Below, piece by piece: positions 6,055 to 14,683 of a stretch of DNA of 64,000 bases. The position numbers and the translations under genes were made by a program. This DNA is from Microbacterium telephonicum (GTDB lineage Bacteria; Actinomycetota; Actinomycetes; Actinomycetales; Microbacteriaceae), in the NCBI RefSeq assembly GCF_003651225.1, contig NZ_RCDB01000003.1, positions 313,259-377,258 of the forward strand, in the 5' to 3' direction. The notes beneath the pieces are model-generated. The model was not told the origin of the DNA and did no database searches. It saw only the letters and a program-made list of their open reading frames with translations. Every line of letters starts with the position of its first letter. Position 1 is the first letter of the stretch.

Positions 6055-7530
6055 TCAACGCCCCGCGCGCTCGGCGGCTTTCTCGGCATCCTTCTGCGCC
6101 TTCTCCGCAGCCTTGTCGGCGTCGCGCTGCGCCTTCTCGGCGTCCCGCGCGGCCCTCTCGGCTTCCTTCTCGGCAGCCTTCTGCGCCTTCTCGTCGGAGT
6201 TCTGCTGCGCCGGGTTCACGCCGGCAGGCTGGCCGCCCGGGTCCTCGACGCCGATCTCGTCGGTGAGCGGCGCCTCGTCGACCGCGACGTCGACGGTCGC
6301 CCCGTCGCCCGGGTCGACGATGGTCTCGTCCGCGGGTGCGGGATCCGGCGTCGACTCGGTCACCGGCGGGATCGGCGACGTGCCGCCCCCGGGAGCACCC
6401 AGCGCGCCGACCGCCCAGACCCCCACGACGACGATCAGCACCGTGGCGGCCGTCATCAGGGCGATCGGGAGCCGGCGACGGCGTCGCACCCGACGGGCGC
6501 GCGAACGCAGCGGCCCCGAGGCTGTTCCCGTCGCCGCCGACGCGGCGGCGACCTCGGGCGGCGTCGTCGGCAGCGGGGGCGGAACCGTCTCGGCGAGGGT
6601 GGGCTCGACGGGCGCCGGCAGCGGGAACGGCGCTGTCGCGGTCATCGTGTGCGCGGCGGTTGCGACGGATCCGCTGACCGAGGGGACGCCAGAGCCCGCG
6701 AGGATGTCGCCCGCGGCCACGGCCACCTCGAGCGCCGCGGGACGCATGTCGGGGTCGATCGCGGTCATGCGGGCCAGGAGCGACGTCCACCGGGGCCCGA
6801 GCGAGACCGGCAGCTCCGGCGGCGCGCTCAGGCGCGCCAGCGCCGTGCCGATGCCCTCGGCGTGCGGGTACGCGCGGCATCCCGTGAGCGCTTCGAGCAG
6901 CACCAGCCCGAGCGCATAGACGTCGGCGGGCGGCGCCGGGGCGGCACCCCGCACCTGCTCGGGCGCGAGATAGGCGGCCGTCCCCACGACCTGACCGGTG
7001 TCGGTGACGCGGGTGTCGTCGAGGAGGCGGGCGATGCCGAAGTCGGCGAGCTTCGCGCGGAACGGTCGTCCGGGAAGGTGCGATCGGTACAGCAGCACGT
7101 TCGACGGCTTGACGTCGCGATGGACGATGCCGGCAGCGTGGACGACGTGGAGCGCCTCGGCGAGCTCGGCGGCGAGCTGCGCGACGTCTTCTCGCGGCAG
7201 CGGGCCGCCGTCCATCCGGTGGCTGAGCGGCGGGCCGTCGACGAACTCCATGACCAGGTACTCGGTCTCGCCCTCGTCGAGGTGCGCATCGAAGAGCGTG
7301 ACGAGCGATGGATGACTCAACGAGGCGAGCGCCGACACCTCGCCCCGCACCCTCTCCGGGGTGCCGACGCCGTCGATTCCGGGGCGGATGAGCTTGATGG
7401 CGACGGTGCGTCCCAGCAGGATGTCCTCGCCGCGGTGGACGCGCGCCATCCCGCCTTCACCGATGCATTCGCCGACCCGGTACCGACCGCCCAGCAGATG
7501 CTCGGCGTCGCCTTCGGGTGGGCGGGCCAT
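6055..7530 (-). CDS. Membrane-anchored eukaryotic-type Ser/Thr protein kinase
   Basis: 491 residues from the ATG at 7530, chosen because GGAGG lies five bases upstream; GTG at 7560 would add ten residues. The kinase domain (about 17-275) has the glycine loop GEGGMARV, Lys46, the catalytic HRDVKPSN (137-144) and DFG (163-165). A Pro-rich linker, a basic stretch and one membrane helix (about 354-378) follow. The outside part has no PASTA repeats. Instead it is acidic, then ends in 46 residues of charged Ala/Lys/Glu/Gln repeats (EKAQ, DAEKA, DADKA) that should form a single long helix. It probably phosphorylates cytoplasmic targets; ligand and substrates are unknown. Confidence 0.88.
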   Translation of the reverse strand: MARPPEGDAEHLLGGRYRVGECIGEGGMARVHRGEDILLGRTVAIKLIRPGIDGVGTPERVRGEVSALASLSHPSLVTLFDAHLDEGETEYLVMEFVDGPPLSHRMDGGPLPREDVAQLAAELAEALHVVHAAGIVHRDVKPSNVLLYRSHLPGRPFRAKLADFGIARLLDDTRVTDTGQVVGTAAYLAPEQVRGAAPAPPADVYALGLVLLEALTGCRAYPHAEGIGTALARLSAPPELPVSLGPRWTSLLARMTAIDPDMRPAALEVAVAAGDILAGSGVPSVSGSVATAAHTMTATAPFPLPAPVEPTLAETVPPPLPTTPPEVAAASAATGTASGPLRSRARRVRRRRRLPIALMTAATVLIVVVGVWAVGALGAPGGGTSPIPPVTESTPDPAPADETIVDPGDGATVDVAVDEAPLTDEIGVEDPGGQPAGVNPAQQNSDEKAQKAAEKEAERAARDAEKAQRDADKAAEKAQKDAEKAAERAGR

Positions 7531-7665
7531 CTCATCCTCCATCGGCGCGACAGATGTCACGCAAGAGCGACGTTATCCGCCCGAACGCACCTGGCGACGA
7601 GGGTTGACGGGACGGGGGCGATCTGCGATGGTTCGCTCCTCCTGCGGCCCGGACCGCGCGCCGGT

Positions 7666-8517
7666 TCAGGGCGAGACGAAGAAGATCGCGTCGAGGAGCC
7701 CCGGGTTGTGCGCGTGCACGAGCACGGCGAAGACGACGGCGTCGAAGAGCAGGTGCACGGTGACGACGTAGCCGAGCGAGCGCGTGCGCAGGAAGATCAC
7801 GGCCTGCAGGAGCGCGAACGGGATCGTGAGGACCGGCCCCCACGCCTGATAGCCGAGCTCCCACAGGAACGACACGAACACGATCGCCTGGAGCACGTTC
7901 GCGGCGCCGTCGGCGAAGTGGCGACGCAGCAGCGCGAAGCACGTGCAGATGAAGAACAGCTCGTCCCAGATGCCGACCGCGCCGACGCCGACGAACAGGC
8001 GCGCGATGAGGTCGGGGCTGTCGACGACGGGCCAGTTGAGGTACACGCCCGACGTGATGAAGTAGAACGGCAGGATCAGCCAGCCGAGTACCAGCACGGC
8101 TCCCAGCCACAGCCACTGCCACCGCTTCCAGCGCCCGCCGCCGCGCCAGGGGAACGAGATCGCACGATCGCGGTACAGCCAGCGCGAGATCGCGTAGGGC
8201 ACGGCGACAGCGCCGCCGAGCGCGAGCGTGAACCGCAGCATCGCCATGTCGTCGAGCTCGGCCTTCAGCGGGATGGCGCTGACGATCAGCAGACCCACGG
8301 CGATCAGCGACAGGTCGCGGGTCAGCGACGGCGCGGATGCCGTCACGCCGCGGCGCTCGAGCGCGAGCGCCCAGCCGAGGCCCGCGGCGAGCAGCATCCA
8401 CCCCAGCCACGGCAGCAGCAGCACGAAGAACGCGGGCGCGGCCAAACACACCAGCAGCGCGGGACCGGTGCCGGCCGCAAGGACCGGCCGCGCGTCGGCT
8501 GCGGCGTGGGCGTTCAT
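7666..8517 (-). CDS. CPBP-family intramembrane protein
   Basis: 283 residues with about eight hydrophobic segments. The segment GIWDELFFICTCFALL resembles the first motif of CPBP (Abi/CAAX) proteases, which normally reads EExxxR; here it is D-E with no Arg at the usual place. Later, SFLWELGY and VHLLFDAVVF resemble the second and third motifs. It may be a divergent or inactive member. The ATG overlaps the trmB stop (ATGA), so the two genes are co-transcribed. Confidence 0.6.
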   Translation of the reverse strand: MNAHAAADARPVLAAGTGPALLVCLAAPAFFVLLLPWLGWMLLAAGLGWALALERRGVTASAPSLTRDLSLIAVGLLIVSAIPLKAELDDMAMLRFTLALGGAVAVPYAISRWLYRDRAISFPWRGGGRWKRWQWLWLGAVLVLGWLILPFYFITSGVYLNWPVVDSPDLIARLFVGVGAVGIWDELFFICTCFALLRRHFADGAANVLQAIVFVSFLWELGYQAWGPVLTIPFALLQAVIFLRTRSLGYVVTVHLLFDAVVFAVLVHAHNPGLLDAIFFVSP

Positions 8518-9275
8518 GTGCGGGGCGTGCGCCGGTACGTCAGATCGCGGATGTCGCGACCCTTCGCGATGCCCTTGCGCTCGAACGCCGTCATCGTGCG
8601 CCCCTCGAAACGCGGCGCCCACTCGCCGTCGAAGGCGGGGGCGAAGTCGGGCGCATCGCCGAGCACGTCCCGCATCTGCCGCGCGTAGTCCTCCCAGTCG
8701 GTCGCGAGCCGCAGCACACCGCCGTCGCGCAGCGCACGCGCGGCGATCCCGGGGAAGGCGGGGGCGACGAGGCGGCGCTTGTTGTGCTTGGCCTTGTGCC
8801 ACGGGTCGGGGAAGAAGATCCACAGCTCGTCGACGGATGCAGGCGGCAGCAGGTGCTCGAGCACCTCGGGGGCGTTGGCCTCGACGAGACGGAGGTTGCG
8901 GGCGCCGGCCCGATCGGCGTCGAGCATGGTGCGGGCCAGGCCCGCGCGGAACACCTCGACGGCGAGGAAGTCGGTGTCGGGGTGCGACGCGGCGGCGTGC
9001 ACGATCGCGTGCCCCTGGCCGGAGCCGATCTCCACGACGCGCCGCGCCTCCCGACCGAACACGGCGGCGGGGTCCATCGCGCTCCCGGGGAGGATGCTGG
9101 TGGCCGCGTCGTCGCGCTGCACCTCGATGACGTAGTGCGGGGCGAGGTGCTCCCAGGCCCCCTCCTGCGCGTCGGTCATCCGGCCGCTGCGCCGCACGAA
9201 CGAGACCGGCTTCTCGCGGAAGCGGCGCGCGGGCTCGGCGCCGGGGACGTCGGGTGCGGGACTCGGGTCGCTCAC
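8514..9275 (-). CDS. trmB: tRNA (guanine-N7)-methyltransferase
   Basis: A 253-residue SAM-dependent methyltransferase that forms m7G46 in tRNA. The SAM motif VEIGSGQGHAI, the family signature FFPDPWHKAKHNKRR and the C-terminal MTAFERKG are all present, and the length is normal. It starts with GTG; TAGCCT on the minus strand is exactly six bases upstream and there is no Shine-Dalgarno, so translation is probably leaderless. It lies after the inverted repeat at 9296-9371 and shares an operon with the CPBP-like gene. Confidence 0.93.
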   Translation of the reverse strand: MSDPSPAPDVPGAEPARRFREKPVSFVRRSGRMTDAQEGAWEHLAPHYVIEVQRDDAATSILPGSAMDPAAVFGREARRVVEIGSGQGHAIVHAAASHPDTDFLAVEVFRAGLARTMLDADRAGARNLRLVEANAPEVLEHLLPPASVDELWIFFPDPWHKAKHNKRRLVAPAFPGIAARALRDGGVLRLATDWEDYARQMRDVLGDAPDFAPAFDGEWAPRFEGRTMTAFERKGIAKGRDIRDLTYRRTPRT

Positions 9276-9295
9276 TCCCCCAGGCTACCGGCGCA

Positions 9296-9371
9296 CAACT
9301 CCGGAGACATCGCGCGCCTGCGGCCGCCGCGTGTGCTCTGCGGGGCGCTGGGCCACGGATCTCCGGAGTTG
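9296..9371. repeat. Inverted repeat between two codirectional genes
   Basis: CAACTCCGGAGA (9296-9307) and TCTCCGGAGTTG (9360-9371) are perfect 12-base inverted copies separated by 52 GC-rich bases. It lies between the end of the DUF3097 gene (9383) and the start of trmB (9275), where it could terminate the upstream transcript. It resembles other short-word inverted repeats at gene ends in this window. Confidence 0.6.
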
Positions 9372-9382
9372 CGAACGGTGCC

Positions 9383-10222
9383 TCAGGCGGCGGGGTCGGT
9401 CACGAAGTCGATGAGCTCCTCGACGCGCCCGAGCAGCGCCGGGTCGAGGTCCCGGTAGGTGCGGACGGCACCGAGGATCCGCTGCCAGGTGCGGGCGATG
9501 TCGGCCTGGTCGTCGGCGGCCCACCCGAGCGCGCGGCTGACGCCGACCTTCCACTCGATCCCGCGCGGCACCTGCGGCCACGCCCGGATGCCGAGCACCT
9601 CCGGTCGCACGCACTGCCACACGTCGATGTGGGGGTGGCCGACGATCTTCAGGTGCGCGCCGTGCGGGCCGCGCATGGTCGCCTCCGCGATCCGGGACTC
9701 CTTCGAGCCCGCGACGAGGTGGTCGACGAGCACGCCGTAGCGACGTCCGGAGCCGGGCGGCTCGTCGCGGAGCAGATCGCCGAGCAGGTCGACACCCTGC
9801 AGGTACTCCACGACGACGCCTTCGGCCCGCAGGTCGTCGCCCCACACCTTCTCGACGAGTTCCGCGTCGTGGCGGCCCTCGACGAGGATGCGGGATGCCC
9901 GCGCCACCCGCGCGCGCTGCTGAGGCGCTGCGAACGACCCCGATGCCGTGCGCCGAGGTCCACTCGGCACCGCGACCGCGGGGGCCACCAGGTCGACGAG
10001 CACGCCGTCCACCAGGAACCCGGGGCCGAGCGGGAAGACGCGGACGCGGCCGTGCCGGTCCTCGAGCTCGACGTTGCCGCCGCGCACGCCGACGACCGCG
10101 CCGCAGTAGCCGTCGGCGGCGACCTCGACGACGAGGTCGCGGGTCGCGGGCGTCTTCTGCACGGTGGGTCGCCCGGCGGTGCGCCAGCCGGGGGCGAGCA
10201 CGTCGTCGCCGTATCTGTCCAT
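9383..10222 (-). CDS. DUF3097 family protein
   Basis: 279 residues from the ATG at 10222, which has a GGAGG ribosome binding site (a GTG at 10243 lacks one). The motifs RILVEGRHDAELVEKVWGDD, HLVAGSKESRIAE and HPHIDVWQCV are characteristic of this actinobacterial family. VEGRHDAELVE resembles a TOPRIM-like acidic motif, so a nucleic-acid-related role is possible but unproved. There are no membrane segments. Confidence 0.8.
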   Translation of the reverse strand: MDRYGDDVLAPGWRTAGRPTVQKTPATRDLVVEVAADGYCGAVVGVRGGNVELEDRHGRVRVFPLGPGFLVDGVLVDLVAPAVAVPSGPRRTASGSFAAPQQRARVARASRILVEGRHDAELVEKVWGDDLRAEGVVVEYLQGVDLLGDLLRDEPPGSGRRYGVLVDHLVAGSKESRIAEATMRGPHGAHLKIVGHPHIDVWQCVRPEVLGIRAWPQVPRGIEWKVGVSRALGWAADDQADIARTWQRILGAVRTYRDLDPALLGRVEELIDFVTDPAA

Positions 10223-10425
10223 GGTGTCCTCCGAAGCGGTCACCCTAACCCGAGGCCGCGTCCGCCGGGCCCAGCGACGCGCACCGTTCCCCGCTCCGAT
10301 ACCGGCGCGACGCTCGGCACCTACGTGTTCTCTGTGAGCGTCCGCCCCACCTGGAATCGCATGCGCGCCGGGGCATAGGATCGGCGACGAGGGGCGGGAA
10401 TCCAGGCCCCGCGGGAAGGGACCCC

Positions 10426-12444
10426 ATGCGTTCGCGTCTGGTACTCGCGCTCGTCGCGGCCGGATCCGTCCTGCTCGGCGCAGCGCCCGCTGCCGTCGCC
10501 GCCGAGTCCGTGGCCGCCGTCGCCGCGGTCCCCGCGACCGCGCCCGTCGCCCTCGGCTCGGCCCACGTGCTCGACCAGGTCGACGTGCTCACGGATGCCG
10601 AGGAGCAAGCGCTCGAGGACCGCCTCCAGGCCCTGCCCGACGACGGCGTCGAACTGTGGGTCGCGTACGTCGACACCTTCACCGATCCGGCCGACGCGGC
10701 CGACTGGGCGAACACGACCGCCGCCGCGAACAACCTCGGACCGAACCAGTACCTCCTCGCCGTGGCGACGGAGGGCCGCGCGTACTACCTGTCGGGCGAC
10801 AGCAGCGGCCCCGTCTCGGACACGCAGCTGACGGCGATCGAACAGGACCGCATCGCCCCGGCGCTGCGTTCCGGCGACTGGGTGGGCGCGGCCACGGCCG
10901 CCGCCGACGGGCTGGCCGACGCGGCCGGCGGAAGCGGCTTCCCGATCTGGCTCGTGCTGCTGGTCGTCGTGGTCGTGGGCATCGGCATCCTGCTGGCCGT
11001 GATCATCGCGCGCTCGCGGAAGAAGGCACCCTCCGGCGGCGCCGCGCCCGCCCCGCCGGCGAGGAGCACGGCCGATCTGCGCCGCGACGCGGCATCCGCC
11101 CTGGTGCAGGCCGACGACGCCATCAAGACCAGCGAGCAGGAGCTCGGCTTCGCGATCGCGCAGTTCGGCGACGAGACGGCACGCGAGTTCAGCGACGCCC
11201 TCGCGGCCGCCAAGACCGACATCGAGCAGGCGTTCACGCTGCAGCAGCAGCTCGACGACGAGACCGCCGACACCGAGCAGCAGATGCGGGCGTGGTGCGA
11301 GCAGATCCTGCAGCTGTGCGCGCACGCCGACGCGGTGCTCGACGAGAAGGCGGCCGCCTTCGACCGCCTGCGCGCGCTCGAGCAGAACGCGCCCGAGGCG
11401 CTCACCCGCGCCCAGGCGCTGCGCGTCGAGGTCGCCGCCGGCACCGATGCGGCATCCGCCCGGCTCGAGACGCTGCAGACCTCGTACGCGCCGGAGGCGC
11501 TGGCCCCCGTCGCCGACAACCCGGCGCAGGCGACGCAGCGCCTCGGCTTCGCCGACCAGCAGCTCTCGGGGGCGCAGCAGGCGATCGGTGCCGGCGACGG
11601 TTCGCAGGCCGCCGTGCACATCCGCGCCGCCGAGGAGGCGATCGCCCAGGCGCGTCAGCTGCAGGTCGCCGTCGCGACGCTCGGCGACGAGCTGGCCAAG
11701 GCCGACTCCGCAGCCGCGGCCCTCATCGCCGACATCGAGACCGACCTCGCCACCGCGAGCTCCGTCCCCGACCCCGACGGCCGCCTCGCCCCCGTGCTCG
11801 CCGGCACCCGCCGGCAGGTGGATGCCGCCTCCGCCCTCCTCGCCGGTGACGCACGCCGCCCCCTCGCGGCGCTCGAACAGCTCGAGGCCGCGAACACCCA
11901 GATCGACGCTCTGCTGGACGGCATCCGCGACGCGCAGGAGAAATCCCGCCGCGCCCAGCAGCAGCTGACGCAGCTGATGACGCAGGCGCAGGCGCAGGTG
12001 TCGGCCGCCGAGGACTTCATCACCGCCCGGCGCGGCGCGGTCGGCGCGACCGCCCGCACGCGGCTCGCCGAGGCGGGGTCTTCGCTCGTGCAGGCGCGCC
12101 AGCTCGCGGCATCCGATCCCGCCGCCGCACTCGGCGCGGCGCAGCGCGCGAACGATCTCGCCGCTCAGGCGCTGCGCGCCGCGCAGTCGGACGTCGGCGG
12201 CTTCTCGGGCGGCGGCTTCGGCGACACCGGCGGCGGGGGCGGCCTCGGCCAGGACGTCATGGGCGCCGTGCTCGGCGGCATCATCGTCAACGCCCTCAGC
12301 GGCGGCGGATCCCGCGGCCGATCCGGCGGCGGCTTCGGCGGGCTGGGCGGCGGCTCCCGCGGCGGCTCGCGCGGCGGCGGATTCAGCCCCGGCAGCTTCG
12401 GCGGCGGCGGGACACGGGCTCGACGCGGCGGCGGGCGATTCTGA
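10426..12444 (+). CDS. Secreted/anchored TPM-domain protein with long coiled coil
   Basis: 672 residues. A signal peptide (about 1-27) is followed by a TPM domain (about 45-155), a membrane helix (about 170-195), then a long helical region and a Gly/Ser/Arg-rich C-terminus (about 590-672, many GGGF and SRGG repeats). TPM domains act in various envelope roles, so the domain alone does not tell the reaction. The helical part and Gly-rich tail match those of the gene at 59770-61107. A GAAGGGA ribosome binding site precedes the ATG. It is 62 bases upstream of pspA, suggesting a shared envelope-stress role. Confidence 0.8.
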   Translation: MRSRLVLALVAAGSVLLGAAPAAVAAESVAAVAAVPATAPVALGSAHVLDQVDVLTDAEEQALEDRLQALPDDGVELWVAYVDTFTDPADAADWANTTAAANNLGPNQYLLAVATEGRAYYLSGDSSGPVSDTQLTAIEQDRIAPALRSGDWVGAATAAADGLADAAGGSGFPIWLVLLVVVVVGIGILLAVIIARSRKKAPSGGAAPAPPARSTADLRRDAASALVQADDAIKTSEQELGFAIAQFGDETAREFSDALAAAKTDIEQAFTLQQQLDDETADTEQQMRAWCEQILQLCAHADAVLDEKAAAFDRLRALEQNAPEALTRAQALRVEVAAGTDAASARLETLQTSYAPEALAPVADNPAQATQRLGFADQQLSGAQQAIGAGDGSQAAVHIRAAEEAIAQARQLQVAVATLGDELAKADSAAAALIADIETDLATASSVPDPDGRLAPVLAGTRRQVDAASALLAGDARRPLAALEQLEAANTQIDALLDGIRDAQEKSRRAQQQLTQLMTQAQAQVSAAEDFITARRGAVGATARTRLAEAGSSLVQARQLAASDPAAALGAAQRANDLAAQALRAAQSDVGGFSGGGFGDTGGGGGLGQDVMGAVLGGIIVNALSGGGSRGRSGGGFGGLGGGSRGGSRGGGFSPGSFGGGGTRARRGGGRF

Positions 12445-12506
12445 CAGCTCCCCCACGCACTCATCGCAGGACCAGCAGGAGACCTTCTCCAGGAAAGGAA
12501 AGACCG

Positions 12507-13241
12507 ATGGCAAAGCAGTCCATCTTCGGCCGCATCTCGACTCTCGTGAAGGCGAACATCAACGCGATGCTCGACTCCGCGGAAGACCCGCAGAAGATGC
12601 TCGACCAGCTCGTGCGCGACTACACCAACAACATCGCCGACGCCGAGACCGCGATCGCCGAGACGATCGGCAACCTGCGGCTGCTCGAGCGCGACCACGC
12701 CGAGGACGTCAAGGCGGCGCAGGAGTGGGGCGGCAAGGCCCTCGCCGCGAGCCGCAAGGCCGACCAGCTGCGTCAGTCCGGCAACACGACCGACGCCGAC
12801 AAGTTCGACAACCTCGCCAAGATCGCGCTGCAGCGTCAGATCAGCGAGGAGAACGAGGCGAGCGCCCTCGCTCCCTCGATCGCCGCGCAGACCGAGGTCG
12901 TCGACAAGCTCAAGGACGGCCTCAACGGCATGAAGCAGAAGCTCGTGGAGCTGAAGTCGAAGCGCTCCGAGCTGCTGGCCCGCGCCAAGACCGCCGAGGC
13001 GCAGAACAAGGTGCACGACGCCGTGAAGTCGATCGACGTGCTCGACCCGACCAGCGAGCTCGGCCGCTTCGAGGACAAGGTGCGCCGCCAGGAGGCGCTC
13101 GCGGCCGGCAAGGCCGAGATCGCGGCCTCGTCGCTCGATGCCCAGTTCACCCAGCTCGAGGACATGGGCGAGCTCACCGAGGTCGAGGCGCGACTGGCCG
13201 CGCTGAAGACCGGCGGCGCCGCGGGCGCGATCGAGCAGTGA
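12507..13241 (+). CDS. pspA: Phage shock protein A / IM30 family protein
   Basis: 244 residues, nearly all coiled coil, with the family N-terminus (MAKQSIFGRISTLVKANINA) and the typical DSAEDPQKMLDQLVRDY. PspA/IM30 proteins form rods and rings on damaged inner membranes and maintain membrane integrity. AGGAAAGG precedes the ATG. It follows the TPM-domain gene in the same direction and is ended by a very strong hairpin. No PspBC or Rv2743c-like partner is seen nearby. Confidence 0.93.
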   Translation: MAKQSIFGRISTLVKANINAMLDSAEDPQKMLDQLVRDYTNNIADAETAIAETIGNLRLLERDHAEDVKAAQEWGGKALAASRKADQLRQSGNTTDADKFDNLAKIALQRQISEENEASALAPSIAAQTEVVDKLKDGLNGMKQKLVELKSKRSELLARAKTAEAQNKVHDAVKSIDVLDPTSELGRFEDKVRRQEALAAGKAEIAASSLDAQFTQLEDMGELTEVEARLAALKTGGAAGAIEQ

Positions 13242-13246
13242 CACCC

Positions 13247-13315
13247 GCGGGGCATCACGCACCGGTGGGGACGGCACGCGCGTCGCGCCGTCCCCGGCCG
13301 GCCGTGATGCCCCGC
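13247..13315 (+). terminator. Large hairpin terminator after pspA
   Basis: GCGGGGCATCACG (13247-13259) and CGTGATGCCCCGC (13303-13315) pair over 13 bases. An inner stem of GGGGACGGC with GCCGTCCCC stacks within, so the whole 69-base unit folds into a long hairpin starting five bases after the pspA stop. Confidence 0.75.
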
Positions 13316-13365
13316 GCGGATGTCGGCACCGCCCCGCGCGGATGCCGGAACGGAAGGATGTCGTC

Positions 13366-14175
13366 ATGACGCGGTTCGTCGTGGTCCCGCAGTGGCAGGG
13401 CTCGCCCTCCTCGCGGGCGATGGTGCTGATCGACGGCGCCGAGGCGATCGCCGGCGACCTGCCGCGGTCGGCGACCACGGTCGTCGAGGTGCCCTCGGAG
13501 GCCGGCGAATCGCTCGGCACCGGCATCCGCAGGTTCAGTTCGCTCGGACGCGTGCGCGACGCCCTGACGGCGACACTCGCCGCCTCACCGGAACCGGCGA
13601 TCGTCGTCGGCGGAGACTGCGGTGTCGCCGTCGCCGCCATCGGCGACGCCGCGCGCCGGAATCCGGACCTCGCCGTCGTGTGGCTCGACGCGCACGGCGA
13701 CCTCAACTCCCCCGCCTCGTCGCCGTCGGGGGCGTTCTCGGGCATGGCGCTGCGCGCGGTGTTCGAGGAGACGCCGTTCGCCCCCGCCGCCGTCGGCGCC
13801 GACCGCGTCGTACTGGCCGGCACCCGCGAGTTCGACGACGTCGAATGGGAGCTCGTCGGCGCCGGGACCGTGCGCCACATCCCGGCGGACGCGTTCGGCG
13901 ATGCCGACGTGCTGGCCGACGCGGTCGCCGCGACCGGCGCCGCCGCCGTCTACATCCACGTCGACCTCGACGTCATCGACCCGGCCGACCTCAGCGGCCT
14001 CGCCCTGCCTGTACCGTTCGGCGTGCCGGCGGCGCAGCTGACCGCGGCGATCGCCGCGCTGCGCGCGCGGTTGCCGCTGGCGGGCGCGTCGATCGCCGGA
14101 TTCGCACCGGCCTCCCCCGCCGCCGCGGTCGAGGACATGGGCACGATCCTGCGCGTCGTGGGCGCGCTCGCGTGA
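13366..14175 (+). CDS. Arginase/agmatinase/formiminoglutamase-family protein
   Basis: 269 residues from an ATG with GGAAGGA upstream. Metal-binding motifs of the ureohydrolase fold are visible: VGGDCGV (82-87), WLDAHGDLN (107-114) and HVDLDVID. The first motif normally reads GGDHS; here Cys replaces the His metal ligand, so the metal site or activity may differ. The natural substrate cannot be deduced. There is no signal peptide, so it is cytoplasmic. The next gene follows 46 bases later and may be co-transcribed. Confidence 0.78.
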   Translation: MTRFVVVPQWQGSPSSRAMVLIDGAEAIAGDLPRSATTVVEVPSEAGESLGTGIRRFSSLGRVRDALTATLAASPEPAIVVGGDCGVAVAAIGDAARRNPDLAVVWLDAHGDLNSPASSPSGAFSGMALRAVFEETPFAPAAVGADRVVLAGTREFDDVEWELVGAGTVRHIPADAFGDADVLADAVAATGAAAVYIHVDLDVIDPADLSGLALPVPFGVPAAQLTAAIAALRARLPLAGASIAGFAPASPAAAVEDMGTILRVVGALA

Positions 14176-14221
14176 GCACAGCGACCGACCCGATCGTGTC
14201 CCGCCGGCTCGGGACGCTCCG

Positions 14222-14662
14222 ATGAGGCGGCCACCGGCCGGCTGGCGGGAACGGGCCGAGCGGGCCGTCGCCCGCGGCGCGCGCCTCGACGCCGCGATCC
14301 CGTTCCTCGACACGCCGCTGAGCCGAGTCGGGTCGTGGTGGGGCACTGCCGTCGGCTTCACGTGGGGCACCCTGTGGTCGACCGGACGCGTCGAGCGGCA
14401 CGAGGGCCTGTGGGTGTTCCGAGGGATGCCGGCCTGGACGTTCCGTCGCGGCGGCACCTGCGTCGGCTCGTGCTATCTCACCGGCGACGCGCCGGTGAGC
14501 GCGGCGGTGCTGCGGCACGAAGCCGTGCACGCGGCGCAATGGCGGCGGTACGGCATCCTCATGCCGGTGCTGTACCTGCTGGCGGGGCAGGATCCGCTCA
14601 CCAACCGGTTCGAGATCCTCGCCGGCCTCCAAGACGGCAACTACGTCCCGCGCGGGTCCTGA
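14222..14662 (+). CDS. HExxH-containing hypothetical protein
   Basis: A 146-residue protein. Its centre holds LRHEAVHAAQWRRYG, where His99-Glu100-x2-His103 could bind zinc, followed by LTNRFEILAGLQDGNY. The motif recalls small actinobacterial conserved proteins, sometimes loosely called Fe-S oxidoreductases. A third metal ligand is not obvious, and Cys80 and Cys84 (GGTCVGSCYL) are also possible ligands. It is basic at the N-terminus and has no clear signal peptide. Peptidase activity is only a possibility. Confidence 0.6.
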   Translation: MRRPPAGWRERAERAVARGARLDAAIPFLDTPLSRVGSWWGTAVGFTWGTLWSTGRVERHEGLWVFRGMPAWTFRRGGTCVGSCYLTGDAPVSAAVLRHEAVHAAQWRRYGILMPVLYLLAGQDPLTNRFEILAGLQDGNYVPRGS

Positions 14663-14683
14663 CGCCGGTCGCGGCGGCGCGCG

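Noticed and set aside
13247..13315. Reading the large pspA-end palindrome as a mobile inverted-repeat element
   Set aside because: It is a single self-complementary hairpin directly after a gene and best explained as a terminator.
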